Positions 16,922-26,544 are shown, numbered from the stretch's first letter. The stretch: 64,000 nt of DNA from Lysinibacillus fusiformis (GCF_003049525.1 NZ_PYWL01000004.1:306778-370777), one strand, 5' to 3'. The notes: generated by a model not told the origin, from the sequence alone. Numbers and translations are program-made.

Positions 16922-17551
16922 TCAATTGCGATTATCTATCCAGTTCCTAAATTTTAGTCCTAAAGGTTTTATCGTTTCTTTATTCGTCGCGATGACCTCA
17001 CAACCTCTATCATCATAAATAAAAAAGATAACATTTTTCGTCAAATTAATAAAAAATACATCTGGATAACTATAGCCTGTACCAAATTTGGGCTTCAAGC
17101 GAAAATCCTCGTTACAGGCTGCTTTGATGAGTAATACATAGTGAATATCTTGTTTGCGGCACTTTAAGAAAAATCGTGAAATATAAACATCCTCATCATC
17201 CCATACATATGGCAAGGTTTGTTGTTTTAAATGGTATTTTAATTGTTTATTTTTTATATAACGATCATAAACTTTTATGCGCTTTTTCTTACCTTCAGCA
17301 GGCTTATACTGATAAATATTTGTCACAAGTAAAATCTCATCTGAATACGAAAATATTTCGTTAAAAATGGCCAAAGCTTGATGGTATACATAATGAAACC
17401 TTGCTAGATTTAGACGGCCATTATCTTTCCATTGATAAAATCCAGCCCCGAATTCAACGTGAATGCCAATATCCCATTGCTGATAAAGGCTAGGAGTTAA
17501 CGTGAGTCCAGGAAAAGTCTTATTTAAATATTGTTCAACATCTATCGTCAT
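16922..17551 (-). CDS. DUF3885-like protein
   Basis: A 209-residue soluble protein resembling the DUF3885 family: a family-type start (WDIGIHVEFG), a middle LFxE-like helix, and a strongly aromatic C-terminal half (YPDVFFINLTKNVIFFIYDDRGCEVI). Members are found in Bacillales, sometimes near toxin/immunity loci, and have no known reaction. Start ATG at 17551 is preceded by GGAAGA. It stands alone. The family assignment is from memory of the pattern only. Confidence 0.6.
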   Translation of the reverse strand: MTIDVEQYLNKTFPGLTLTPSLYQQWDIGIHVEFGAGFYQWKDNGRLNLARFHYVYHQALAIFNEIFSYSDEILLVTNIYQYKPAEGKKKRIKVYDRYIKNKQLKYHLKQQTLPYVWDDEDVYISRFFLKCRKQDIHYVLLIKAACNEDFRLKPKFGTGYSYPDVFFINLTKNVIFFIYDDRGCEVIATNKETIKPLGLKFRNWIDNRN

Positions 17552-17624
17552 TCACTCAAATCTTCCTTTAGTTTTAATTAAATATTACACCTTCCCACAT
17601 CATCTAGCATAAAATTCAAAAAAA

Positions 17625-18545
17625 CTAGGTCACATTTTTATACTCATGATAATACATAGAATACAAATCATTTAATGTCACTTTTCCGAATGCAAAATCC
17701 ACTACATTTCTCTCCACTAAAAAAGATGTAAGTGAACTTAATAAAGCGGCCTTAGAGCTTGGTAAATGAATTAATGTTATACCATTTGTAAGTGTTTGCA
17801 GCTTTATGTTTGGAAACAGCTCAGACAGTTGTTTTTCAGTTGCACTCTCCAGATTGTTCACGCGAATCGTTTTAATATGCGCTTGACTGAAACCTTCTAT
17901 TATTTGATTCGTATCCACTAGTTTTCCTTCGTTAAACAAGAAAATTCGATCTGCATATTTCTCTAAATTATCGAGTAAATGTGAGGCAATAATAATAACC
18001 TTTCCCTCCGCCTTTTTCTCTACTAATATCTTCGAAATAATTTCTACATTATTTGGATCAAGTCCGTTCATCACCTCGTCCATCATCATAATGTCCGTAT
18101 CCGTAACTATTTGCATAGCAAAGCATAGTCGCTGACGCATACCGAGGGAATACGTGCCTGTTTTTTTATTTACATAATGCCCCATATTCAAAATTTCGAT
18201 GGTTTCATCTATCAGTTTTAAATCGGATTGCCACATTGTTGCAAACATTTTTAAATGTTCGCGCCCGCTTAAGTGATTATACAAGTCGCTTTGGTCTGGC
18301 ATCATCGACACAAAACTATGAATTTTTACTTCATTTGATTTATTCGAGTAGCTTATTCCATCTTTAAATACTACTTTCCCTTTCATTGGCTTTACATAAT
18401 TCATCAACACATTCATAAATGTGGATTTTCCTGTTCCATTTGGTGCAACAAGTCCAATCATTTCTCCTTGCTCAAATGTCATTGAAATATCATTTAACAC
18501 TGTTTTTTTCGCAAATTGCACAGTAATATTTTGAATATCAATCAC
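17625..18545 (-). CDS. ABC exporter ATP-binding protein
   Basis: A 306-residue ATPase with Walker A APNGTGKST and signature YSLGMRQRLCFAMQI. Walker B is MMMDEVMNGLDP, where the usual proline of DEP is valine. The switch His is in IIASHLL. It is the last gene of a three-gene transcript with two permeases (18557-19768 and 19786-20904), so together they form one exporter. The start follows the upstream stop by 11 bases with GGGGG before it. The substrate is unknown. Confidence 0.9.
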   Translation of the reverse strand: MIDIQNITVQFAKKTVLNDISMTFEQGEMIGLVAPNGTGKSTFMNVLMNYVKPMKGKVVFKDGISYSNKSNEVKIHSFVSMMPDQSDLYNHLSGREHLKMFATMWQSDLKLIDETIEILNMGHYVNKKTGTYSLGMRQRLCFAMQIVTDTDIMMMDEVMNGLDPNNVEIISKILVEKKAEGKVIIIASHLLDNLEKYADRIFLFNEGKLVDTNQIIEGFSQAHIKTIRVNNLESATEKQLSELFPNIKLQTLTNGITLIHLPSSKAALLSSLTSFLVERNVVDFAFGKVTLNDLYSMYYHEYKNVT

Positions 18546-18556
18546 CTGTGTCCCCC

Positions 18557-19768
18557 CTATTTAATTAGCTTATAACGTCTATTCATAACAGTAAGCAGCA
18601 TGAATAAAATGATGACTACAGCTAAGACAAGTAACAACTGTAATCCTAAATTGAAATCTAAAAAATCGTTCATATAATAAAAATTTCGTTGTTTTGAAAC
18701 AATTTGTCCGACTTGAATGTAAGAAGTTGGGTAGATTTGAATATCCCAAAAGTAACCAACATATCGGCTGAAATAAAACTTCTCGCCAAAAATAAGGAGT
18801 AAGCCGATGGCAAAATTCATCATCTCATTACGGAATATGATACTGCACAATAGTACAACGTTGATGATGACCATAAACCAAGTTAAAAGCAGGATGAGGG
18901 TTTGTCCTAAAAACATCCCTAAAGTCATCGGTTCAAATTTACCTTCCTGACGCCATTCGAGATGAGGAGCATACATGGGTGATGGTAAATTGAAATTTCC
19001 AAAGCCGGATTGTAAGCCTATAATAATGAGCCCAGCTAAAAGGGGTACAAATAATACTAAACTCCCTAGTAGGACAACGACCATTTTCACCAATAGCTTT
19101 TTCCAATCGCTAATAGGGAATCCTTTGATAATGGATGGATGACGTCGATCTTTTGTGACGATATCAATGGCTAAAAGTAGTACACACACAATTAAAATAA
19201 CAGGTAGTAATCCCTTTAATAAACGCTCGAACGTTTGAAGCGCTGTCCGCTGTTCGAAAATTTCCGTTGATAATTCATAATTTGCGTTCGCATACGTATC
19301 ATAACGGGCTGCCTGCTCTAAATAAGCATAAAAGGCATCATCTTCTGCATAATCATTATTTTTTATAAAATACTTTGAGTTATAGGAGAATGAATCACTT
19401 TTGTATGTAATCGCATTCGTAAAGTAGTACCAGTCACGAGTTACCTCTGCATATTTTTTTAGATCCCCCTCATCTAATGCTTCTAATCTCGCTTTATCTA
19501 TTGGATTAATTTGCTTAAATATATCAATTGCAAAGATGATGGCCGGATGTAGTCTATATATGTTTTGACCCTCCATCGAATCTAAAAATTCCTGCCGTGT
19601 TAAATAGCGAGCCTCAATTTCTTCATATTCGACTTGTTCAATCGGATTATATGCAGGTGCTATTTTAAACACATAAAAGAAGGTTGCAAAAGCAAGCAAA
19701 AAATAGATGGCTAAGTTTTTCTTATTCGTAAAAAATTGTTTGAATTCAAATTTGAAATAACTCCACAT
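18557..19768 (-). CDS. ABC transporter permease, 403 residues
   Basis: A membrane protein with one N-terminal helix (about 20-40), a charged extracellular region of about 130 residues with many Tyr and Glu, and five or six helices from about 190 to 400. This is the ABC-2 layout with a large outer loop, also seen in its partner 19786-20904. Start ATG 19768 lies 17 bases after the partner's stop. The two permeases and the ATPase probably form an asymmetric exporter. Confidence 0.85.
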   Translation of the reverse strand: MWSYFKFEFKQFFTNKKNLAIYFLLAFATFFYVFKIAPAYNPIEQVEYEEIEARYLTRQEFLDSMEGQNIYRLHPAIIFAIDIFKQINPIDKARLEALDEGDLKKYAEVTRDWYYFTNAITYKSDSFSYNSKYFIKNNDYAEDDAFYAYLEQAARYDTYANANYELSTEIFEQRTALQTFERLLKGLLPVILIVCVLLLAIDIVTKDRRHPSIIKGFPISDWKKLLVKMVVVLLGSLVLFVPLLAGLIIIGLQSGFGNFNLPSPMYAPHLEWRQEGKFEPMTLGMFLGQTLILLLTWFMVIINVVLLCSIIFRNEMMNFAIGLLLIFGEKFYFSRYVGYFWDIQIYPTSYIQVGQIVSKQRNFYYMNDFLDFNLGLQLLLVLAVVIILFMLLTVMNRRYKLIK

Positions 19769-19785
19769 GCTAATGAAAGCCTCCC

Positions 19786-20904
19786 CTATGCCCTTTTGAT
19801 TTTTCCTGTTGAGAAAAACGTTTTAATAGCGAATAACATTAAAATAATACAGATAAACAATATGATTAATCCTAGATTCATCGTAATATCAACAGGCTGT
19901 GCTAAATCTACTGGTACGCCTCGTAAAATATCATTGAAGTTCATAAAATTGAAAGGATTATAGGGAAATACACTAATTAAAGATGGGAAAATCATCGGTA
20001 AAAAGAACAAGATAAAATGCACAAATAATGTTAAATACATATTTTTCAGTAATACATTCAATATAATCGACAGCAGCATAACGAAAATGGAGATGACGAA
20101 CATATAGCCAAGGCTCATCGCGATATATTGGACGGAAGAGATTAATACAGCATCTCCTACGTAAATTCCTACAGGATCTAGTGGGTTACCAAGTCCATGT
20201 ACGATCCATAAAGGACTAGCGCAAATAAAAATGAGTAAAAAGCTTGTTAGGATGGTTAACAAAGAAATCATACATTTAGATAAAATATAGGAATCAAAAC
20301 GAACAGGAAAGCCTTGAATTAAACTAGAATGCTCAAAATCATCTAGCAAAATAGAACTTGTTTGGAAGCTAATAAATATGTACCAGCCCGCGCCTACGTA
20401 ACTAAAGAAAAATAATAAGAAAGGTATGTATTGAAATAAGTCGGTTATTGTATCCCTTCCCGCATCATTCATCCATTTAAAATAAAGATAGTCCATCGAA
20501 TTTTGTAATTTAGAGGGTAATAATTCTGCGATATCATGGTATCCTTCTAATTGGAATGCCTCTTGTCTTAATTCAGCAAGCTGAAGTGAAGACTCATAAT
20601 ACATGGATTGTCTGTCCATCGTTAATGTGGCTATTTGCAATGCAATCTTACTTTTTTGCTTCGTCAAATTTTTAAATATGTCGCTACCATCACCTGTTTC
20701 CGAAGCATCCTTCACTTGAAACTTTGATAATATAGCCTGTGTTGAATAATAATCACCCTTTTTCTCAATAAGCTGATTACCAACGGCTTGCGCCTTTATA
20801 TAAAACATAAAGCCGAAAACAATCATTGCAACCGCAATTAGTGCAACTAAATTTCTTCGATTTGCTCGCTCAATTACTAGACCTACTTTTAATGCTTTTA
20901 ACAC
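19786..20904 (-). CDS. ABC transporter permease, first gene of the exporter operon
   Basis: A 372-residue membrane protein with an N-terminal helix (about 18-38), an outer region of about 120 residues and six helices towards the C-terminus, like its neighbour. The start is GTG 20904, which has GAGGAGG at a spacing of 6. The ATG two codons earlier touches the ribosome-binding site directly. It is paralogous in architecture to the 403-residue permease. No recognition of a specific substrate. Confidence 0.85.
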   Translation of the reverse strand: MLKALKVGLVIERANRRNLVALIAVAMIVFGFMFYIKAQAVGNQLIEKKGDYYSTQAILSKFQVKDASETGDGSDIFKNLTKQKSKIALQIATLTMDRQSMYYESSLQLAELRQEAFQLEGYHDIAELLPSKLQNSMDYLYFKWMNDAGRDTITDLFQYIPFLLFFFSYVGAGWYIFISFQTSSILLDDFEHSSLIQGFPVRFDSYILSKCMISLLTILTSFLLIFICASPLWIVHGLGNPLDPVGIYVGDAVLISSVQYIAMSLGYMFVISIFVMLLSIILNVLLKNMYLTLFVHFILFFLPMIFPSLISVFPYNPFNFMNFNDILRGVPVDLAQPVDITMNLGLIILFICIILMLFAIKTFFSTGKIKRA

Positions 20905-21190
20905 TGGCATCCTCCTCGCCTTTAATTGTGAAAGTCTTTAGAATACTATGATAATGCTTCGTGGATATTTTTTCAATTTTTTGTATTTTAAAGGGTATGA
21001 ATAGTACGAATAAAAATTTGCTATTTATTGGATGGATAGCAAATAAATAATATAAAACTATAAAATCTCATTACTTTTTAATAGCTGAACTATTTAACCA
21101 TTCTAAGTATTTTTCTTGTTACGTATTTTTAGATTGTCATTTTAGTAGTAATGATCTAGTGTGTGCTTTTAATGAAAAACGACATAAATA

Positions 21191-21214
21191 AAAGGACTGC
21201 TTTTGACAGTCCTT
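21191..21214 (-). terminator. Terminator of the XRE-cupin gene
   Basis: AAGGACTG, a seven-base loop and CAGTCCTT, then TTATTTAT on the minus strand, 40 bases after the stop codon. The remaining part of 20905-21190 shows no gene. Confidence 0.75.
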
Positions 21215-21253
21215 AATGGATCAATTATTAATAAGACATCTGAAAATGGCAGT

Positions 21254-21820
21254 TCAACTACCATTCTTACTTTGAGTTGAATCAATAACTAAAAAATAAA
21301 TGCATTCATGATCCGTCTCATTGATAAATCTATGCTCCGTATTTGCCTCAAAAAAGAATGAATCCCCCTCATTTAATTGTTCTTTATAAGCCCCTTTTGA
21401 TAGTTCCACGTTTAAGCTACCTTTTTCCACATATATGTATTCTTTAACTCCAGATTTATGGGCTGGGAATATTCCAGATTCTGAAAGGGGTGGAATTACA
21501 TTTTTGACAAATTCAATTCCTCTTGACGGAAAGGATGGAGACAATAAATGTCTCTGAAAACCAGAGCTTTCATCAAAGTACACGGGCCTCTTTTCTTTTC
21601 TTATCACAACTATTTCTCTCGTTTCTTGCGAATCTAATAATGCCGATAAAGTGGTATTTAAAGCCTCCGCAATCTGACAAGCTACAGTAATTGTTGGATT
21701 TTTTCCGCCACGTTCAATTTGAGAAAGCATAGATGTACTTACTTTACTCAACGCTGAAAGCTCCTGTAAACTCATGCCTCTTTTTTTTCTAATAAAATTT
21801 ACTTGTTTTCCAAATTCCAT
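21254..21820 (-). CDS. XRE-type regulator with C-terminal cupin domain
   Basis: A 188-residue regulator: helix-turn-helix at about 5-60 (MSLQELSALSKVSTSMLSQIERG) and a cupin barrel at about 105-183 (HKSGVKEYIYVEKGSL, EGDSFFFEANTEHRF). This domain pair is used by small-molecule-sensing regulators such as PuuR and SinR-like proteins. It is divergent from a LctP-type permease with 142 bases between, in which a nine-base direct repeat occurs. It probably controls that permease. The ligand is unknown. Confidence 0.9.
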   Translation of the reverse strand: MEFGKQVNFIRKKRGMSLQELSALSKVSTSMLSQIERGGKNPTITVACQIAEALNTTLSALLDSQETREIVVIRKEKRPVYFDESSGFQRHLLSPSFPSRGIEFVKNVIPPLSESGIFPAHKSGVKEYIYVEKGSLNVELSKGAYKEQLNEGDSFFFEANTEHRFINETDHECIYFLVIDSTQSKNGS

Positions 21821-21900
21821 TAGTATTTCTCCATTCTTTAATTAAAATGAGTTAAAATTCAAAAAACTCTTCCCTTTTACGGATTTTAACGTAAAATAAT

Positions 21901-21930
21901 ACACTATAGAATAAAGATTTACACTATAGG
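21901..21930 (+). repeat. Direct repeat ACACTATAG, 20-base period
   Basis: ACACTATAG occurs at 21901 and again at 21921, a spacing of two helical turns, within the divergent region of the XRE-cupin regulator and the permease gene. It is 30-60 bases upstream of the permease start. A role as operator is inferred. Confidence 0.4.
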
Positions 21931-21962
21931 AAAATTAAATGAAATCAAAGGGAGTGATTTAA

Positions 21963-23441
21963 TTGTTAAAATTTTTACTTGCTATCCTACCTTTAATTAG
22001 TATTATTTTTATGATTTTTGTTTTGAAAAAGTCTTCTATTTTTACTGGAATAGTAGCCTGCTTTTTAACAGCGGCTATTGCACTATCCCCTTTCTTTCAT
22101 AGTAGCATATTTGATTTAACAGAACCGATCATAAAAAGCTCGCTAACTACGTCAGTTATCGCCTATATATTATTTTTCGGTATTCTTTTATTTCACTTAA
22201 TGGATAAAGCGGGAGCCATTGATGGAATAGCTTCCTCTATAACTAAAGCTACCGATGACAAGATTTTTCAAATTCTCATTTTAGCATTAGGACTATCCCC
22301 ATTAATTGAATCTGTTAGTGGCTTTGGTTTGGCAGTCATTGTCATAGCTCCTTTACTTATTGCATTAGGATTTAGTCCAATGAAGTCATCTCTTATTGCC
22401 TTAATTAGTTTATGTATCATTCCTTGGGGAACTCTGGCCATGGGAACAATAATCGGGGCAACATTAGGTAATGTAGATTTAGATAAAATGGGGATGGGCA
22501 GTGCTTTAATGTGTTTACCCATTTATATTTATTATGCCCTATTAGTAGTTTACATAGGAGTAGGCTTTAGAGCTTTGAAGAAAAGGCTATTCACCGTATT
22601 ATTTGTAGGATTCATATTAGGGGCTTCTGTTTGGGTATGCAATAGATTTGTGAGTGTAGAGCTTGCAGGATTATTTGGATCTTTAACGGTCATCTTCGTT
22701 ATTTTTTTGATGATTAAAAAAAGGAATACAACGCATGGGACGGCTTCACTAGAAAAAGAATCAAATACAATTAAAAATATAACACCCTATTTACTGTTAA
22801 TAGTCCTTTTATTTATCTCAAGAATGGTTATTCCTCTAAAAAATTATTTATCAAGGACATTCCTATTAACGATTGAAAAATATAATTTTGAACTATCCAT
22901 TTTGTATTCTCCTGGCTTTTTTCTATGTATCGTGTGTATTTTTACTATTTTCTTCTATCGACTACAAGTTTTAGAAATAAGTGAAAGTATTATTTCGACT
23001 TTCAAAAAATGCTATCCAGTTATCATAACAACTTTTTTGTATGTAGTTGTTTCTGAGATCATGTCCGAGGCAAAAATGATTCAGTTACTTTCTTTACTAG
23101 CGGCACAATCCTTTGGTCAGTTCTATGTTTTTGTTTCACCTTTAATCGGTGCAATTGGCGGCTTTTTAACAGGAAGTAACACCGCTTCAAATACGATGTT
23201 CATTAGATTACAAACAGAAACAGCCCTACATATAGGAATGTCCCCTATTCTAGTGGCATGTTCGCAAAATGTAAGTTCTTCGTTAATGACAATGGTCAAT
23301 CCTTCGAGGGTAGCTTTAAGCTGTTCAGTATGTAAAATAAGTACGGACGAAAATGAAATTCAAAAAAAGATACTTTTTGTTGGTTTAGGAACTTTGACTA
23401 TTATTTTAATTGAATTATTCCTGTTTTTCATATTCCGATAA
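21963..23441 (+). CDS. LctP-family (L-lactate permease type) transporter
   Basis: A 492-residue membrane protein with about 12-13 hydrophobic segments, resembling the lactate/glycolate permease (LctP/GlcA) family. SLIESVSGFG-like (LIESVSGFGLAVIVIAPLL near 105), IPWGTLAMGTIIG and the C-terminal GGFLTGSNTASN are the conserved family blocks. The start is TTG 21963 with GGGAGTG 6 bases upstream. It is somewhat shorter than standard LctP (about 550). It is probably controlled by the divergent XRE-cupin protein. Lactate is only one possible substrate. Confidence 0.82.
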   Translation: MLKFLLAILPLISIIFMIFVLKKSSIFTGIVACFLTAAIALSPFFHSSIFDLTEPIIKSSLTTSVIAYILFFGILLFHLMDKAGAIDGIASSITKATDDKIFQILILALGLSPLIESVSGFGLAVIVIAPLLIALGFSPMKSSLIALISLCIIPWGTLAMGTIIGATLGNVDLDKMGMGSALMCLPIYIYYALLVVYIGVGFRALKKRLFTVLFVGFILGASVWVCNRFVSVELAGLFGSLTVIFVIFLMIKKRNTTHGTASLEKESNTIKNITPYLLLIVLLFISRMVIPLKNYLSRTFLLTIEKYNFELSILYSPGFFLCIVCIFTIFFYRLQVLEISESIISTFKKCYPVIITTFLYVVVSEIMSEAKMIQLLSLLAAQSFGQFYVFVSPLIGAIGGFLTGSNTASNTMFIRLQTETALHIGMSPILVACSQNVSSSLMTMVNPSRVALSCSVCKISTDENEIQKKILFVGLGTLTIILIELFLFFIFR

Positions 23442-23448
23442 CATGATA

Positions 23449-23473
23449 AGAATCCACTTTGAAAGTGGATTCT
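23449..23473. terminator. Hairpin between permease and acetyltransferase genes
   Basis: AGAATCCACTTT and its complement AAAGTGGATTCT with a one-base loop region between convergent genes. There is no long T-run, so efficiency is doubtful. Confidence 0.55.
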
Positions 23474-23503
23474 AGTTAAAAATCTTCATCATTTCTATCT
23501 AAG

Positions 23504-24331
23504 TTACAGTGAAAATTCATAGCCAGTATAATGAAACCTATTTCTGAACCCTATTTTTTCTGCAATTGCAACAGAAGGCTTGTTCATATCCATACAATCC
23601 CAATAGGCAATCCAATTATTCTTTAAACATTCTTGAACATAATGGTGTGCGAGTGTTTGGGCTAAGTTTTTTCCTTGGTGAGCCTCTATCGTTTCGATAT
23701 CTATGCCATGTACATTTGCAGCAACAAAGCCTGAAATACATGTACTCACAATCTCATTATGATGAATTATACAATAGCCCATGCCCTTGCTGAGGAAAAT
23801 ATCTGTTGAAGACCAAAATGCTTCTATTTTGGATTGCAAAAAAACGATGTTATGGATTGAATGATCCTTATTGTCAAGAAGTGTAGCAGAGATTTTACAT
23901 AGCTCATATTCATGATTCACTATTGGTACAGTGTCCCCTTTATAATCACCCTGCTCTAAAGTGTAAACTCTTTGAAGCCAGCTCCCTAAATGGCGATGTT
24001 CAAAAACGCTTGCAATAATAGGATTCCATTTTTCATGATTGCCAACGCCTTCAAACCATTTTAGTTGCACTTTTTTTGCTGCTGGGATAATTATATTGTC
24101 AATCAAATTGTTTAATTCATTGTTAAATTCCTCATTTTGCTCACTTCCAAAAAATATAAATCCATCATTATTACCTAACCAAATTAGCCCGGATGACGGA
24201 TTATCACGGTTATCTACAAAAATACGACCCGGATTTATACGTTCCACAACTGCTTTTGCTTCTAATTGCCCCTGCTCATTTAACAGTTCCCTACATTTAC
24301 TAAAATCTGCCTTATCTAATTCTACGATCAT
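23504..24331 (-). CDS. GNAT-family acetyltransferase (PF12746-like)
   Basis: A 275-residue protein. The C-terminal third has the GNAT pattern: a beta-strand pair (GYCIIHHNEIVSTCISGFV), the acetyl-CoA loop (TIEAHQGKNLAQTLAHHYV in place of the usual QxxGxG/A) and NKPSVAIAEKIGF. The N-terminal 130 residues belong to the GNAT-acetyltransferase family PF12746, not to the usual short enzymes. The acceptor substrate is unknown. It is convergent with the LctP-like gene and 54 bases downstream of the SDR gene on the same strand. Confidence 0.8.
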   Translation of the reverse strand: MIVELDKADFSKCRELLNEQGQLEAKAVVERINPGRIFVDNRDNPSSGLIWLGNNDGFIFFGSEQNEEFNNELNNLIDNIIIPAAKKVQLKWFEGVGNHEKWNPIIASVFEHRHLGSWLQRVYTLEQGDYKGDTVPIVNHEYELCKISATLLDNKDHSIHNIVFLQSKIEAFWSSTDIFLSKGMGYCIIHHNEIVSTCISGFVAANVHGIDIETIEAHQGKNLAQTLAHHYVQECLKNNWIAYWDCMDMNKPSVAIAEKIGFRNRFHYTGYEFSL

Positions 24332-24385
24332 CCAACATCCCTACCTACAATGAAAGACCCACTGCTACATAAGCTACTATGTTAT

Positions 24386-25138
24386 TTACCTTCCGCCACT
24401 AACATTTATAATCTCACCTAGAATATAGTTGGCGGCATCAGAAGAAAGGAAGGCAATGACTTCTGCTACTTCTCTAGCTGTTGCAGCCCGTTTAATAGGT
24501 ACAGTAGAAGACAGCCGCTCAAGACGATGATCGCCAGGAGCGAATTTATCGTGAAAAGGTGTCTCTACTATTCCAGGCGCAACCTCGTTCACAATAATTC
24601 CATAGTCAATTAGCTCTTTGGACATGCCAATTGTCATTGTATTGATGGCCCCTTTTGCAGATGCGTAATGGATACTTTCCCCTGCCCCCCCAATTCGTGC
24701 AGCCGCTGAAGAGACATTGATGATTTTTCCGGATTTTACGGGAATCATATATGTTAATACAACTTGGGAGCATAGGAGAACACTAGTGACATTTAACTGA
24801 AACGTTTCCTCCCATAGCTCCTCACTCATATCCATAAATGTACTTTGGCGGATGCCACCACCTGCGTTATTCACTAATACATCAATTGTGCCAAAGGAGG
24901 AAATAGCTTGTTCAACCATTGCGTTCACTTCTTCTTTATTCCTAACATTAGCTTGAATGGCAATCGCCTCTCCAGCCTTTTCATGAATACGTTGGACAGC
25001 CTCCATGGCCCCATTCACATTTGTATGATAATGAATAATTACTTTAGCGCATTGAGCCGCCATTAACTCGGCGGTAGCAAGTCCAATACCTGAGCTCGCG
25101 CCTGTGATGAGAATAACCTTGCCGGATAAGTTATGCAT
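24386..25138 (-). CDS. Short-chain dehydrogenase/reductase (FabG-like)
   Basis: A 250-residue NAD(P)-dependent oxidoreductase. The nucleotide motif is TGASSGIG (about 12-19), followed by NNAG (about 90), catalytic Ser in NVSSAA and YASAKG (Tyr-x3-Lys), and a FabG-like C-terminus ending YILGEIINVSGGR. GGAGAGAGGC precedes ATG 25138. Substrate unknown. It lies 98 bases downstream of the CntM-type dehydrogenase on the same strand and might be co-transcribed with it, although no known opine-metallophore pathway uses an SDR. Confidence 0.88.
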   Translation of the reverse strand: MHNLSGKVILITGASSGIGLATAELMAAQCAKVIIHYHTNVNGAMEAVQRIHEKAGEAIAIQANVRNKEEVNAMVEQAISSFGTIDVLVNNAGGGIRQSTFMDMSEELWEETFQLNVTSVLLCSQVVLTYMIPVKSGKIINVSSAAARIGGAGESIHYASAKGAINTMTIGMSKELIDYGIIVNEVAPGIVETPFHDKFAPGDHRLERLSSTVPIKRAATAREVAEVIAFLSSDAANYILGEIINVSGGR

Positions 25139-25236
25139 AGCCTCTCTCCTAACAAAACGTTTATATTAGTTATTCTCTATTTAACATTGTTAAACCTTTT
25201 AAGAAGGTTCGTATATTCATGTAAATATAACTATTA

Positions 25237-26544
25237 CTATTTTGGGTATTTACTTGAAATTAATTCCTTACAAATTAACTCAATGTCTTGTGAAAAAGAT
25301 TTTACTTGGAAGGCATCTGAATATGCTTTATTTTCAGATGAAGCTACTACTTGTTGCAGTTTTGCCTCATAGGTTTGTACAAAATAATCTAGTGTTGGAC
25401 TTTTCAAATTCAAGGCTTTTGCAACACCCTGAATGATTTTTACACGATAGTAATCTTCTTTTGGCATTCTAGGAATATCCCATTCTCTATTATGATTAAT
25501 AAAAATCCTTTTAAGAGGAACTGCTGAGAAATCATAGTACTTTCCTTCTCGATCTGGTTTAGAGTATGGATCAATTAACAAGGATGCATAACGAATATAG
25601 AGCAAATACTCTTGATGGATAGACTCAAGGTTATTAAAATTTTCTATATCTTTCCTATCTATACTTGCGGGATGCAATGAATAATTATCATCTACCATAA
25701 ACTTTAATAGATTTAGAGGTTGAATATTGAAATCATTCACCACTGTCATTACTTCTTTCCAATAATTTAGCATATGACGGATTGTTGTGTATGTGATGGG
25801 ACCTTCAGGATAAAGTTTATACACATACTTTGGTGTCTTTGGTTCATCAAATATTACTTGTAAGGAAAAATCATTCATAAATAAGGGAGGATGTACGTAT
25901 AAAGATATATTTCTTGTTTCTGCTTCAAGTGGAGATGTGAATTTTGTTAATTGAATTCCCAAACAATTAAATAATATACATAATTCATCTAATCGTTCTG
26001 ATTTTGAGTTAGTTGAACCAATATAAAGTGTTTTCTTTACCCCAGTTGTCATTACTTTATTTGACGGAATGTCATCCAACCATCTAGTATCTCCATAATA
26101 GGTTGAAAAACTAATGACTTCTGCATGTGTAGATAGATTCTTTAGGAAATTGGTAATTAAATGACTTGAGCCGAACGTTGGTGAAATTAATATAAAGCAG
26201 TTAACTTCCCTCAAGACTTTGTTATCTATTTGTTCTAATACAGTAATATAGGAATCTGAAGTAACGCTTAGTACAACGGTATCCCAATTACCGTATATTG
26301 TATGGTATCCTTTAAATAATCCATCAATTGTACATTCTCCTGCAACAGATTGATGTTGTGTATTTTGAATAGAAACCTGAAGTGCAAGCTGATGTTGAAC
26401 GATAGTTTCAAAGAAAATTTTAGAGCGTATAGATTCACGACCTGCAATAGCTACTTTACTATTAAGATGACTTTTAAAATTTACAGCTAATTGAATGGCT
26501 GTTGGTCCTGTTCCTAATATCAACACACTATTAAAATATGTCAT
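25237..26544 (-). CDS. cntM: Opine metallophore (staphylopine-type) dehydrogenase
   Basis: A 435-residue CntM-family enzyme (DUF2338). CntM reduces the imine formed between a nicotianamine-like intermediate and an alpha-keto acid with NAD(P)H, the last step of staphylopine or pseudopaline synthesis. Sequence and length agree along the whole S. aureus CntM as I recall it: Rossmann start LILGTGPTAIQLA, then LISPTFGS, ISFSTYYGDTRW, VMTTGVKKTLYIGST, LYVHPPLFMNDFSL, KLYPEGPITYTTIR, DFSAVPLKRI and IPRMPKEDYYR. GAGGAG precedes ATG 26544. There is no cntK (racemase), cntL (aminobutyryl transferase) or Cnt transporter next to it; a NikABCDE-type importer is 26 kb away. The open reading frame is intact. 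Confidence 0.88.
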   Translation of the reverse strand: MTYFNSVLILGTGPTAIQLAVNFKSHLNSKVAIAGRESIRSKIFFETIVQHQLALQVSIQNTQHQSVAGECTIDGLFKGYHTIYGNWDTVVLSVTSDSYITVLEQIDNKVLREVNCFILISPTFGSSHLITNFLKNLSTHAEVISFSTYYGDTRWLDDIPSNKVMTTGVKKTLYIGSTNSKSERLDELCILFNCLGIQLTKFTSPLEAETRNISLYVHPPLFMNDFSLQVIFDEPKTPKYVYKLYPEGPITYTTIRHMLNYWKEVMTVVNDFNIQPLNLLKFMVDDNYSLHPASIDRKDIENFNNLESIHQEYLLYIRYASLLIDPYSKPDREGKYYDFSAVPLKRIFINHNREWDIPRMPKEDYYRVKIIQGVAKALNLKSPTLDYFVQTYEAKLQQVVASSENKAYSDAFQVKSFSQDIELICKELISSKYPK

